From Paraspadella gotoi (Eukaryota > Chaetognatha), in the NCBI GenBank assembly GCA_051294375.1, contig CM119271.1, positions 2,945,061 to 3,009,060 of the forward strand: a stretch of DNA of 64,000 nt, written 5' to 3'. Below, piece by piece: positions 41,750 through 54,021 of this stretch (position 1 is the first letter of the stretch; each line of letters starts with the position of its first letter). Both the position numbers and the translations under genes were made by a program. Under the pieces are notes generated by a model that saw only the letters and a list, made by a program, of their open reading frames with translations, did not search any database and was not told the origin of the DNA.

Positions 41750-42690
41750 GGGGATGGAAGGGGAAATCTAGAGCATAAAATGGGAAGCGGGGATCAGAGA
41801 AGTAAGGGTTATTGGAAAGAAGAAAGAGATTGAAAGTGATTAGAAGTGTAGAGGAGGCGGGATCAAGAAGGGAAGGGTGGTGATAGGAAATAAAGAATGA
41901 AAGAGATAGAGACAGTGATGAGGGGAAGAGGGGATCAGAGAAGGGGAAGGTGTGATTTAGAAAGGCAAGTGAGATTAGCAGACAGTTGATGAGGTGGAAA
42001 AGCGGGGATTCAAGAAGGAAGGAGGGTGATTAGGAAGGAAGTGAGCATAGAGAAGTGATGAGGAAAAGCGGGATCAGGAGAAGGGAAGGGGTGATTAGGA
42101 AAGGGGAAGAAGATGATAGAAAGTTGATAGGAAAGCGGGGTCAGAGAAGGTAAGGGTTGTGTATTAGGAAGGAAGTAAGAGATATGAGAAGTGTCATGAT
42201 GGCGACAGCGGGGGATCAGAGAAGAAGGTGGGATTAGGAAAAGACGGGAGAGATAAGAGAAGGTGATTGAGGAAAGCGATCAGAGAAGGGAAGGGCGGTG
42301 ATTAAGAAAGAGAAGAGATAGGGAAGTGCATGAGGGAAGCGTGGGATCAGAGAAGGGAAGGGGATTAGGAAAAGAAGAATAAGATGAGAAGTGAAGAGGG
42401 AAAGCAGGGGATCAAAAAAGGAAAGGTGGATTAAGAAAGAAAGAGATAAAGAATGTGAAGAGGGAAAGCGAGGGATCAGAGAAGGGAAGGGTGTGATTAG
42501 GAAAGAAGAAGAGAATTTGCAGAAGTGAAAGAGGGAAAGCGGGGGATCCAGAAGAAGGAAGGGGATTTAGGAAAGAAAAGAATAAAGAAGTGAAGAGGGA
42601 AAAGCGGGGATCGAGAAGGAAGGGTGATTAGGAAAAGAAGAGAGATGATGAAGTAAGAGGAAATGCGGAGGGATCAGAGAAAGGGTAAGG
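41750..42690 (+). repeat. Purine-rich minisatellite, unit about 67 bases, about 14 copies
   Basis: The motif AAGCGGGGGATCAGAGAAGG recurs near 41787, 41860, 41935, 42003, 42066, 42135, 42209, 42274, 42340, 42405, 42468, 42536, 42602 and 42665. Between occurrences lie GTGATTAGGAAAG and GAAGTGATGAGG segments. The tract ends at a CT stub and a 100-base gap. Confidence 0.9.
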
Positions 42691-42830
42691 TCTCTCTCTT
42701 NNNNNNNNNNNNNNNNNNNNNNNNNNNNNNNNNNNNNNNNNNNNNNNNNNNNNNNNNNNNNNNNNNNNNNNNNNNNNNNNNNNNNNNNNNNNNNNNNNNN
42801 CCCCGCCACGCCCACCTTTCCCATTCCCAG

Positions 42831-43069
42831 GCGACCCCAAGGCCTCGTCCCCTTCCACAGCCTGGTCCTCCGCCTGCAAGCGCGGATGTCCCAAAGTCTA
42901 CAGTCCAGTCTGCGGTTCCGACGGAGTCACCTACTTCAACTCCTGTCGCCTGTCGATCGCTCACTGCGACGCCCGTCGGCCTGGCGGCGGTTGGGGCGGC
43001 CGCCTGATAGTCGCCGCTCGCAAGGGGCGATGCGACGCGCCCACGGGGGCGGGGCGCCGGAGGAGGTAG
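42831..43069 (+). CDS. Kazal-type protease inhibitor exon, copy 1
   Basis: After a phase-1 acceptor (CATTCCCAG) the frame gives a short Ser/Pro lead, then CKRGCPKVYSPVCGSDGVTY and FNSCRLSIAHCDARRP. This is the non-classical Kazal spacing C-x3-C-x7-C-x10-C-x6-C. The last Cys is present in KGRCDAP. Kazal domains block serine proteases by inserting a loop between the second and third Cys, and the P1 region here would be PKVYS. The frame ends in an Arg run and TAG, or splices at a GTAGAG site at 43067. The 5' side abuts a 100-base gap. It is a near duplicate of 49860-50098. Confidence 0.75.
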
Positions 43070-43149
43070 AGGAGGAGGAGGAGGAGGAGGAGGCGACGGA
43101 AGGAGAGACAGTGTCCATGAAAAAGTCTTCAGGGACGAAGACGATCTTA

Positions 43150-43330
43150 TTCAAGTCTGTAATCGCGACCATAACGACGACGACTACTACGACCATATAC
43201 GAGAATATGTCAGTAATCATGACCATAACGACGACGACGACAACGACCAAAACAATGATGACGACGACGACGACGACGTCGAAAAAGTCAACGACGTCAA
43301 AAAAATTTGTGATTTTTTTTTAAATTTTTT
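43150..43330 (+). repeat. ACG/GAC triplet-rich stretch downstream of Kazal copy 1
   Basis: ACGACGAC-type units interspersed with AACGACCATA. The same stretch, shortened, follows the second copy at about 50120-50195. Confidence 0.75.
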
Positions 43331-43699
43331 TCTTTTCGGCAAAAGAGAAAAAATTAAAAGGAAAACGAATGTGATTTTTCTGATTTCGTTTTTTCTGTCG
43401 TTTTGAAAAAAAAAAATCGAAACCTTTTAACTTCTTCTTTGCCTTACCGTCGTCACAGACAACTTTTGTCCAACTCTTTCCACCTTTCTTTACTTAATCT
43501 CTTCCTCACCCTCTCCCCCCCTCACATAACTTCTCTTTCCCCCCCCCCTATCTCCAACTGCCCCCCCTCTTCTCTCTTCTGTCACGTTTGTGCTTCGGCC
43601 GGTTCCCCCCCACGAGAGTCTTCGACTACGGAATTCTGTCAAATTTTTTTTCTTTTTTGAAAATTTGTTTTCGTTGCTATATATTAAGGGCTGCGCATA

Positions 43700-44990
43700 G
43701 CGTTTGAAATTCGAAGCTCCGATCAAAGGATTCTTTAATAGTTATCACATTCTATTTCAAAACTTGCATAGTCAAGGCCCATATAAATTATATTCAATAT
43801 GGTAGATTTCGAAAGCTTGCGTCTTGGGAAGCCAACGAAGGTAGAAAGCGCCATCGAAATTCCATTTTAATCATGGCCCAAAAATTTGGGATATTAAAAT
43901 GAACTGGTCAGGCCGGGTTTTTTTTTTTCCCTTTTCCCAAAAACCTGCTTAGATCTTTTTGTAAATTTTAGAACAAATCAATGACATATCAGTGACGAGT
44001 TTCGGATAGCTTATGAGTGCTTCTCTAAACGCACAGATATAACAAAAAAAGAAAATTTAAAAATCTTCAGCAAATCATCATTGCTATGAATAAAGCAATC
44101 ACATGACGTGGTTTTATTAGGTGAAAACTGCATAGTCAAGCCTTCCAATTTTTTTTTTGTTCTAAAGACGCCATCGGCAAAGAAACTTGTATGTGGTTTG
44201 TTTATACTATGCAGTGTTTGCAGGGTAGAAGCGCGAAGGGGTAAATTTAGGAGGGAGGTTTATATTAAATTTTAGGAGGCAAATAGAAAGGATATCAAAG
44301 TTTTTGCACGCTAAAAGCTTTTCTTAAAGCGCGTTCCGGTCTGTATTGGAAAATGGTTGACGTAAGATTATCCAATGAGGACAAATGCGAATTAAAAAGT
44401 AAAGCGATGATGCAGATAGCGCGCGATCCGGCCAGATAGAATACCATAATTTCAACAAACCATGGCTTTTACCCCAGTATTATTTACAGTTTTAGAACGA
44501 CAGTCTGTATGAAATTAGTTTATTTGAAATTTCACGCCCAGGCGTCGATATCTGGCGTTGCCTAGGCCGGTACGTTTGTCCCTTGTTTAGTCTCACTCTT
44601 TATTCTTACTCTGCTTGAAAGAACATTAATTATTGTATGTGATAGTGAACAAAACCGTTCACATAAAATCTTAAAAAGCATATAGGGATCGAGGCCTACT
44701 TTTAATAGATAACCAATATTGATGCGATGAATACCAAGAGTATTGATGAGATGAATCAACCAAAGTAGTGATGCGAAGAGATACCGAAGGATTGGATCGC
44801 GAGTGATTAACTGCGCATGATGATCGAATGAAAATAGTGCATTCCCATTGAATGCCGATGATAAAATCATATCATTGAATGCGATGATAGTCCTCATCAT
44901 GATGATCGGAATGATAATCATTCATATTGATGTGATGACGAGTCATTACATATGACGTTGACGTAGACTTTGAAAAAAGCATGTATATTT
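43700..44990. other. Intergenic, no gene seen
   Basis: AT-rich sequence. A GAT/ATG-rich stretch near 44700-44960 (spaced GATGAG, GATGCG units) is the only structure noticed. Confidence 0.5.
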
Positions 44991-47400
44991 TAAAAAAGTA
45001 ATGCCTACTTTTTTTGAAGAAATGCAAACTTTTTTTCAAAGTATGCAATACTATTTTTGCCAAAAAGTATGGCAAATAACTTTTTTCAAAAGTAATGCAT
45101 ACTTTTTCAAAAAGTAATGCATAACTTTTCTTTAAAATATGCATACTAATTTTGAAAAAGTAAATGCAATACTTTTTTTGAAGGTAATGCAGTACTTTTT
45201 TAAAAATATGCATACTTTTTTTTTCAGAGTAATGCATACTTTTTTTTCAAAGTATGCGCATACTTTTTTGCAAAATGTATGCATACTAAGGCGTAGATAA
45301 ACGATTTCTAGAATTTACTTTAATTAAAATTCTAAAAAGCTGAGGGAACAGAACAACATTATAAGCTAATAGGAACATTTATGTAAAAAAAATTTAAATA
45401 AATTTTACCAAATTTATAGCAGTAGGGCCTATAAATTATACTAGTGACTTAACCATAAAATTGTTTAAGAAGATTTGCAAAACAGTTTTATTTCTTAAGG
45501 ATTTTTGGGCAGATTTAGACTTCATAGCATAAAAAAGTGTGATAAAAAAGAAAATAACTCTTTTGAAAAATTCCTTCATTAAGTAGGTCAAAAATTAGAG
45601 CTATATTTGTCTAGCTGAAAATTAACTTTTTAATATATTAAAGTATAGTTTTTTTTAATGTTTTTAAGACCAGCACTATAATTGAAAAAGGACTTTTTAA
45701 AAAATGATTTATTATCTTCTTTTATCACTTTTGACGAGGAACGTTCAATCTGCAATGCAAAAATTAAGAAAGCCTATTTTTGTAATTTTTCCGAAGGTTA
45801 TAAGGGATAGTAACTATATATAAAGTATAGCTACTGCGAAAATGTAAAACAACAAAAAAGTAATTTTTTTTTTACAAATTAAATATTCACTGAATGGTAT
45901 GATTGTGTCAATAATTTGGGACTTTTCAGAATAGTTTCGTGATGGTAAACCGTTTCAAGACATACGGCGCCTTAATTGCATACATTTGTTTCTTTGCGAA
46001 AAGTATGGCATACTTTTTTCAAAGTAATAGCCATACTTTTTGGAAGTAATGGAGCAATACTTTGTTTACAAGAGTAAGTAGGGATAACCTGGTTTTTAAA
46101 AGTAATGCATACTTTTTTGAAAGTATGGGCCATAACTTTTTTTATAATATGCATATTTTTTTCAAGTGATGGCATTCTTTTTTCCAGTATGCAATAAATT
46201 TTTTATGAAAGTAGTGCATGAACGTTGATTTTATGAACGCTAGACATACTTTTTTCAAGTATGCATGACTTTTTTCAAAGTGATGCATAACTTTATTTTA
46301 CAAAGTATGACAGCATACTTTTTTCATAGTTGCATCTGTTTTTGAGTATGCATACTTTTTTTTAAAAAATAATGGCTAATTGATTTTTCAAAAGTATGGC
46401 ATACTTTTTTCAAAGTATGCATACTTTTTTGAAGTAATGGTCATACTCTTTTTTGAAAATTATCGCATAGATTTTTTCGCAAATTAGCAATACTTTTTTC
46501 CAAAGTAATGCATACCTTTTTCCAAAGTATGCATACTTTTCAAAGTATGGGCTATACTATTTTTTCAAAGGTGATGCATACTGTTTTCAAAAGGTATAGG
46601 CATACTTTTTTCAAATAGTGATGCCATACTTTGTGGTTCAAAGTATGTGGCAATACTTTTTTCAAGTATGGCATACTTATTTAGGTATGCATACTTTTTT
46701 TTGAAGTATGGCATACTTTTTATTTGTAAAATATAGCATATTTTTTTGTCAAAGTTGCATACTTTTTTCAAAGTAATGGCATAACTTTTAGTGAAGTATC
46801 GGCAATACTTTTTTTAAAATCATGACATACTATTTTTTTTCCAAATTATGTCAGGCATGACTTTTGTTCAAAAGTATAGACATAACTAAACTTTTTTCAA
46901 AAGTAGGCCATACTTTTTTGAAAATATGCATACTTTTTTTTAAATATGCATAAATTTTTCAAAGTATGCATACTTTTGTATCAAAGTATATGCCATACTT
47001 TTTTTAAAAATATGACGCCATAACTATTTTTGTTTCAAAAAGTAATGCCATACTATTTTTTGTCCAAGAAGTATGACATAACTTTTTTTAAAAGTACATG
47101 CATACTTGTTTTCAAAAGTAAGTGCATACTTTTTTTTCTCAAGTAATGGATACTTATTCTTCAACGTTGCAATACTTTATTTCGTCAACTTGCAATACTC
47201 TCTTTCTCAACCTTCGCATACCTGTTTTTCAACTTGGATAGCTTGTTTTTTTCGCAAAACCATTGCATAACCATTGTTTTCCAACTTGGCAATGCATGCC
47301 GTTTTCAACATTTGGAACACTAAGTGCTTTGTTCAACTATGCAGTAATGCTTTTTCAACCTCGTGCAATATCTTTTTCAACTTGCATAATCTTTTTTAAC
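44985..47400. repeat. Decayed satellite with palindromic core, in two blocks
   Basis: Blocks at about 44985-45290 and 45990-47400 consist of variants of GCATACTTTTTTCAAAGTAT, about 18-22 bases per unit and roughly 80 units. AAGTATGCATACTT is a perfect palindrome. The 700 bases between the blocks are unrelated AT-rich sequence. Units near 47150-47400 drift to CAACTTGCAATACTTTTT forms. Confidence 0.88.
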
Positions 47401-48690
47401 TGATTACCGCTAATTTATCTAGTCCAAATGCCGGACAACATTGTAGTTTTCCAAAACTTGTTTTATAATAACATAACGCGGTCACTCTCACGCATACTGC
47501 AACAATTTTATATATTCAACCATCGTCAATCAATCATCTAGTATTAATTAATTTTATTTCATCTGCATCAATTTAAACTTACAAATTATCGAATCATTAT
47601 CTTTAATTATCAGTTTTAATTGCTATCTACAATATTAAAATCTGTTATCCATAATTAAAATGATTCAAAAATGAAAAATGTAATGTTGAAGTGACGATAG
47701 TGATTTTTAATACATTGAATGTAACGAATACTGATTGAGTTAGTTGTTTTAAAAAATCGTAGTTTTGGGCTGGTAGAGATCAGTCAATACTACTTTCCAA
47801 TTTTAAATGTATTTCTTTGGAAGCTCCTTGCTCTTTTCCCCTTTGCTTATTATATCTGTTATAGATTAAATGTAAATCTTTTGTGCATTAATTTTTGCTA
47901 AGGAATTTTTTTCCGGGGCTTCGCTTATTCTATTTTCCTCATTATGAGCCCGGTTAGCCCAGCATAATCGGGCTATTAATCGTCTTAAAGTTAGTACTTT
48001 AACGCGTAGTTCAAATCCATTATTGGAGTCAAAACGAGTTCGATTTACAGCGAAAGTTATCGATTTGAAGCGCGATTTTCGCGAACTGTTTTAATTGCCA
48101 TAAATGATAACTTTTGAACGGATTATCCGATTTTTAATGAAGATTTTTTGCATATGAGGATAGTAATTTTTAAATTCCCTATCGGTCGGTAACCCGAAAT
48201 TATATTTTAAAATATTGCAATGAGTTTAGAAACGATGGTCACATGCCCCTAATATATTTATATATTGAAACATGTAGCATCTGCTAATTAAAAAAAATAG
48301 AGGTGACATTTTCTATCCTAAACGATTTTTTTTTTTATTATTATTATTTTTTGTCGTCGCTAATTAAGCGTTTGGTCCGACTAGAAATGTAGGAATTAAA
48401 AATTATACATAACTAACTGGGTATAGTTTCTTATATAGATGTAAAGATCTTTTAATTTGATAACAAAGTGAGCTATATTTTGCGAGCACACATTTAGCGA
48501 GTGGGTTCATTCCAAATAGATTATCGAATAATCATCAGGAGAAAAAAATCACGCATTAAAAAAAAAGGATTCATTAGCTCAACGTTTCAATGTAGACGAA
48601 AGGCGGTTTTGAAATTCGCCGCCCAAAGCGAAGAATTAGATCGATGACTAAATGAAAACGAATTAAAATGAACAAACGAACATCGAATGA
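47400..48690. other. Intergenic, no gene seen
   Basis: AT-rich. The segment from 48262 onward is the left copy of the duplication seen again from 50598. Confidence 0.5.
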
Positions 48691-48939
48691 AATTCACGAA
48701 GACTTTTCTTTTTTTTAATCTCTCTGCAACTTTGTCTCTCCTTTTTTTCATTTTTTTTTNNNNNNNNNNNNNNNNNNNNNNNNNTCTCTTTTTCCCCCCT
48801 CATCAAAAATCACTCTCTCTCTCTCCCTATTTTTCCGAATCACTCTACTCACAATTTACCCCCTTCTTTTTTTATCCCCCCCCTATCACTCCCACCCTCT
48901 CTCCCCAATTCCATCCCCCATCCCCCAAAAAACCCCCAG

Positions 48940-49414
48940 CCAAAGCCTTCCCCCTTTCCCCAGCCTGCTTCCGCGTCTGCCCGCGCGCCTACCGCCCAAT
49001 CTGCGGCAGCGACGGCCGCACCTACGGCAACGCCTGTCTCTAGAAGCGGCGCGCTGCGGCTCCAAGCTAACGTCCGGCGCCACGGTCTACGCGGTCCGGC
49101 GCGGCTTTTGCGGACGCGGGACCGACGACGCCGTAGATTTCGTCAACGTCGGCCTCCGCAGGGAAAACAATCGCCTTCCCGTATGGCGGAGCAGCGGCGG
49201 CGGTGGCGGGGCCGCGGATTCGGGATTGGGCCGCTTCGCCAAGAGGCTCGCCGAGCTGCGTCTCAGTTGGGGCGATCCAGTCTCCAATCGAGTGTGGCAG
49301 CCAGTGGCGGCGGCGGGAGGCGGCGGCGGCGGTTGGTGGCGCGCTGCGACGGAAGCGTCGAGAAATAAGTTGGCGCGAGAACAGAAGTTGAAAGCTGGGA
49401 TCGGAAGAAGGTGA
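48940..49414 (+). CDS. Kazal-type protease inhibitor exon with long C-terminal tail
   Basis: After a phase-1 acceptor (AACCCCCAG) the frame gives ACFRVCPRAYRPICGSDGRT and YGNAC. A one-base deletion follows, after which the second frame continues LEAARCGSKL and VYAVRRGFCGRG. With the deletion bridged, all six Cys have the same non-classical Kazal spacing as the other copies. The tail (DDAVDFVNVGLRREN, a Gly run, RFAKRLAELRLSWGDPVSN, a second Gly run) is rich in Arg and Gly and ends at TGA 49412-49414. The deletion may be a sequencing error or a real lesion. The domain differs clearly from the 42.8 and 49.9 kb copies. Confidence 0.7.
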
Positions 49415-49859
49415 TGGTGATGGTGATGTTGCTGATGATGCAGTAAGGTCGTTGCTGTTGTCGTTGGAGCCTTCAAAGGATCTTGGATGAAATTGTTAAG
49501 TGAATGTTTAAATCATTGAATTTTTAAAAACTCGTAATTGTGTGAAACATAACGTATAATGTGGCATGGTCAAACTCAGCTCGTCCCATAGCTTTGTTAA
49601 CTAAGTACTCGTTTTATTAAGTATGAGCACACCAGTGATACTGCAGGTCAAAAGCCCTAAGCGTCAGCAGTCGGGAGCTGCTTCCCACCCATGGCATCAC
49701 ACCTGACCCCCCCCCCGTTGCCATTGCAACATTATAACAATAAGTTCAGTATGATTATTTCAAAACTTAAATTTCTAAGCTTTCTCTTAGTGAACTTACC
49801 TTGCCCCTCTCCCACCCCGATATCCCTCACCCCCGCCATGCCACCTTTCCCATTCCCAG

Positions 49860-50098
49860 GCGACCCCAAGGCCTCGTCCCCTTCCACAGCCTGGTCCTCT
49901 GCCTGCAAGCGCGGATGTCCCAAAGTCTACAGTCCCGTCTGCGGATCCGACGGAGTCACCTACTTCAACTCCTGTCGCCTGTCGATCGCTCACTGCGACG
50001 CCCGTCGGCCTGGCGGCGGTTGGGGCGGCCGCCTGATAGTCGCCGCTCGCAAGGGCGATGGCGACGCGCCCACGGGGGCGGGGCGACGGAGGAGGTAG
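49860..50098 (+). CDS. Kazal-type protease inhibitor exon, copy 2
   Basis: Phase-1 acceptor and CKRGCPKVYSPVCGSDGVTY with FNSCRLSIAHCD as in copy 1. The sixth Cys is lost: KGDGDAP replaces KGRCDAP through a small indel. The frame ends in an Arg run and TAG, or splices at GTAGAG. Flanks match copy 1 for several hundred bases on the 3' side. Loss of the last disulfide would weaken the fold if real. Confidence 0.72.
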
Positions 50099-51119
50099 AG
50101 GAGGAGGAGTAGGAAGAGGAGGCGACAACGACCATAACGACGACGACGACAACGACCAATGATGACGACGACGACGACGTCGAAAAAGTCAACGACGTCA
50201 AAAAAATTTGTGATTTTTTTTTCTTTTTTCTTTTTTCTTTTTGCAAAAAAAATTAAAAAAACGAATGTGATTTTTCTGATTTCGTTTTTCTGTCGTTTTG
50301 AAAAAAAAAAATCGAAACCTTTTAATCTTCTTATTGTCTTAATTGTCAAATTGTCTTTTTTATTTCAGAAAAAAAAAAATTCTTCTTTGCCTTACCTCAA
50401 CTTTCCCTCCCACCTTCTTTACTTATCTTCCTCACCTCTCCCCCCCTCACTAACTTCTCTTTCCCCCCCCTTCTCCCTCCCCCTCTTCTCTCTTCTGTCA
50501 CGTTGTGCTTCGGCCGTTTCCCCCCCACGAGAGTCTTCGACTACGGAATTCTGTCAAATATTTTTTTCTTTTTTGAAAATTTGTTTTCGTTGCTATATAT
50601 TATATATTGAAACATGTAGCATCTGCTAATTAAAAAAAATAGAGGTGACATTTTCTATCCTAAACGATTTTTTTTTTTTTATTATTATTATTTTTTGTCG
50701 TCGCTAATTAAGCGTTTGGTCCGACTAGAAATTAGGAATTAAAAATCATACATAACTAACTGGGTCTAGTTTCTTATATAGATGTAAAGATCTTTTAATT
50801 TGATAACAAAGTGAGCTATATTTTGCGAGCACACATTTAGCGAGTGGGTTCATTCCAAATAGATTATCGAATAATCATCAAGATAAAAGAATCACGCATT
50901 AAAAAAAAAAAAGGATTCATTAGCTCAACGTTTCAATGTAGACGAAAGGCGGTTTTGAAATTCGCCGCCCAAAGCGAAGAATTAGATCGATGACTAAATG
51001 AAAACGAATTAAAATGAACAAACGAACATCGAATGAAATTCACGAAGACTTCTTTTTTTAATCTCTCTGCAACTTTGTCTCTCCTTTTTTCCTTTTTTTT
51101 TCCCCTATTTCCCTTTTTT

Positions 51120-51178
51120 TTTGTGGCGAAAATGAGTTGATTGAGTTAATCGAGGAAATCCGCCACAAAAGCCGGTCG

Positions 51179-51240
<62 letters not shown>

Positions 51241-53051
51241 TTCCGTTCCAAATCGGCAATCAACCGTCTCAAAGCGGAGAGTCGCTCAAATCCAGCCTCC
51301 GTTTCCTAGAAGAAAAAATTATAAAGAGAAAATTAGATAATGGATTGGACAGGGAGAAGGGAAGGAGGGAGAGAGGGGGGGAGAGAGAGAGAGAGAGAGA
51401 GTGAAAAGTAATTAAAAAGGAGAGAAAAAAGTCAAAAATAGAGAAAAAAAAAGTAAAGAAGAGAAAATTGCAAATTAGTTCTTCTTAGAAGAAAGGTTTT
51501 CTTTTAAAACGGGAGAATCGAGAGGGCGGAAAGATAAAAAAAAAAAAGGAAGAAGAAAATTAGAGGAGAAAAAAGGAGAAAATGAAAGAAAATTAAAGGG
51601 AAAAAAAGAGAGAGGAAAATAAACAGAAAAAGGGAGAAAGAAAAATGCTTTCATTTTTTTTACTGGTTTTTTCCCCCTTTCTTTAAAGATTTTTGCGCTC
51701 GAGTCGGTCAGTCGATCAGTTAATAAGTCAGTCAGTCCGTCTGGTTGTTAGTTGATCAATGATCATTATTTAATCGTTTCTCAATATTTCGCCTTTTAAT
51801 AGCAAAATGTATTTTAAAGGTTTAGATAAACGTGAAAAAAATGATAATTAACTTATGCATTATGTTAAACTGAAAAAAAAAGGGAAAACCAAAAACCACA
51901 AACGAACGTCAAACTCAAAGGTCATGAAATGTGGGAACAAAAATCCATATTTCATTCGGAAGATCAAATCTGCTACTCAAGACCTCGAACCTCGAACCTC
52001 GAACCTCGAACCCCGAACCCCGAACCCCCAACCTCGAACCTCGTACAGACACAACTCAAATTCCGAACTGAATATTTTATAATATTTCGACTTTCCCTTA
52101 GCCTGACCTCTCAATTCGAGAAACCGAAAACTTACCGTGTCTTTCTTATAAGGCCTCACCCCCATGAATCTCGGTTTCCCTTCTCGCGATTCCATCTGAA
52201 AACGAAATCAAGAGACGGAACGTGAAACGGGTTGGAGATTTCACTGAAATAAAAAAATCACGTCCTTTCGTTTTATTCACATTTTTTTTCGGGCGAGGCT
52301 ATAGATCACGACGAATAATATTTCATTGTGTTTAGTATTTCAATTTCGTTGCGTTTGATATTAGATTAGATTATTTTATAAATGTTTACAAACAAAGACT
52401 TTTTTTCTTTTTAAAATGGGCACGTTTCGGCTTTCTTTTCGGCCTTATTAATAGCCTGCTTGAGAGCCTACTTCCGTTATTGTGGCTTTTTTAATCTTTG
52501 AAACAAAAGGACGCTTAGTTTGGCGTTAGACATTTAAGTTAAGTTTGGTGTGAAATTACTTCTCTTCTCTTCCATCATTGTAACCGTGATTACCTCTCTT
52601 TGAGCTAAAGAGTTTGCAACGTCGCCGTCGTCGTCGTCGTCGTTCATCCAATTATTTCTTAGACTTCGTCGAAAAGGAATTCCTGGTGAAAAGGAGAAGT
52701 AAAAGAAGAAGAGGAAAGAAAAGAAAAGAGAAGTAAAAGAAAAAAGGAAAAACGAGAGAAAGGAAAAAAAAAAAGAAAAGAGAAGTAAAATAAAAAAGGA
52801 AAAAAGAAAATAAAAAAATGGGGGGAAAAGTGAAAAAGAAAGGAAAAGAACAAAAAAGAAAGAAATAAAAAGAAAGAGAAAGAATAAAAAAGAGAAAAAG
52901 AGAGAAAAAAGAAAAAAAAAGAAAGAAAAAGAAAGAAAAGGAAAGAAAGGAAAGAAAAAGAATAAAAAAGAGAAAAAAAAAATAAAAAAAAATAAAAAGA
53001 ATAAAAAAGTAAATTAAATAAAATTTAATAGATAAAAAATTCTCTCTCTAC

Positions 53052-53105
<54 letters not shown>

Positions 53106-53300
53106 TGATGAGTAAACGATGAGAGAGGCGACGATTAAAAGGTAGAGGGAGGTCGTCATATTTGCAGTCGGTTGTCTTGTTGTTGTCCCGAACAAAAGAG
53201 CAAAACTTGCGAAATCTGGAGATTTTCGAGGCGTCGACGAGCGGTTTGGAGTGGTGGAGGACGAGGACACGAGGAGAAACTGTCTCGGGAAAAAATATAT

Positions 53301-53387
<87 letters not shown>

Positions 53388-54020
53388 AAAGAAAGAAAGA
53401 AATAAATTAAGAAAGAGAAATAAAAAAAAAAATAAAGAAATAAATAAATAAATAAACTAAAAAATTAATAACTAATATAAGAATTATGAATTCATTCAAG
53501 AAATAACTTAATAAGCTATCTTAGGTGAAGGCCTCCCTTCCTCTTACAAGATATCAAGACTCTCTCACAGTCTAATTTATAAACTCCTAATTATCGATAA
53601 GCCAATTTCCCTATGCTTTCGTCCAACGATCTAAATTTTCCCGACACAACCAAACCGCGTGCCGAGAATAAAAAAAAAACAATCGTTGACATAAATCGAT
53701 ATAAATCGAATTATCGTCTCTCGATTCTGACGGAAGCCGGATCCTATCAATTCCGAGAAATAGCCTCTCGCTATTAATATTATTTTTTTTCGGAACAATA
53801 TCGGTCGGTTTACTTAAAAGTAGAAGCACGTAGATTACAGTTAACAGAGCAAAAATGGGTAACGTAATAAACAGTTCTTGAAATAATCTCTTTGCAATTG
53901 AGGTAATACCGGTTTTTTCAAGTAATTTCGGTTAAAAAAAAATTTTCAACTAAAATAACCGAATTCGTACGAACAAAACCAATTTACGCCATGTCACCTA
54001 TCACAAAAACTATCATTCAT
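51120..54020. other. Gene-poor region rich in purine tracts
   Basis: (CT)n at 51180-51238, A/G-rich sequence at 51350-51640, a heptamer tract at 51981-52035, A/G-rich sequence at 52680-53030, (CT)n at 53044-53102 and (GA)n at 53305-53383. No gene is supported. Confidence 0.6.
51981..52035 (+). repeat. CCTCGAA heptamer tandem repeat
   Basis: About eight units of CCTCGAA or CCCCGAA in a row. Confidence 0.9.
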
Positions 54021-54021
54021 A

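Larger units (their letters stand above)
48262..51110 (+). repeat. Nested direct duplications around the Kazal exons
   Basis: Bases 48262-48760 match 50598-51110, beginning TATATTGAAACATGTAGCAT. Separately, 49830-50597 matches 42801-43690, from the Kazal exon through a common pyrimidine-rich 3' flank ending TTGTTTTCGTTGCTATATAT. The junction at about 50597 joins the two patterns, as expected if the Kazal cassette duplicated with different breakpoints. Confidence 0.88.

Noticed and set aside
41750-47400. CRISPR-like array
   Set aside because: The repeats are degenerate, lack uniform spacers and lie in an animal genome. They are mini- and microsatellites.
45000-47400. Matrix of short - strand open frames (Lys/Phe/Tyr-rich)
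   Set aside because: They come from the ACTTTTTTCAAAGTATGC satellite and have no conserved length or context.
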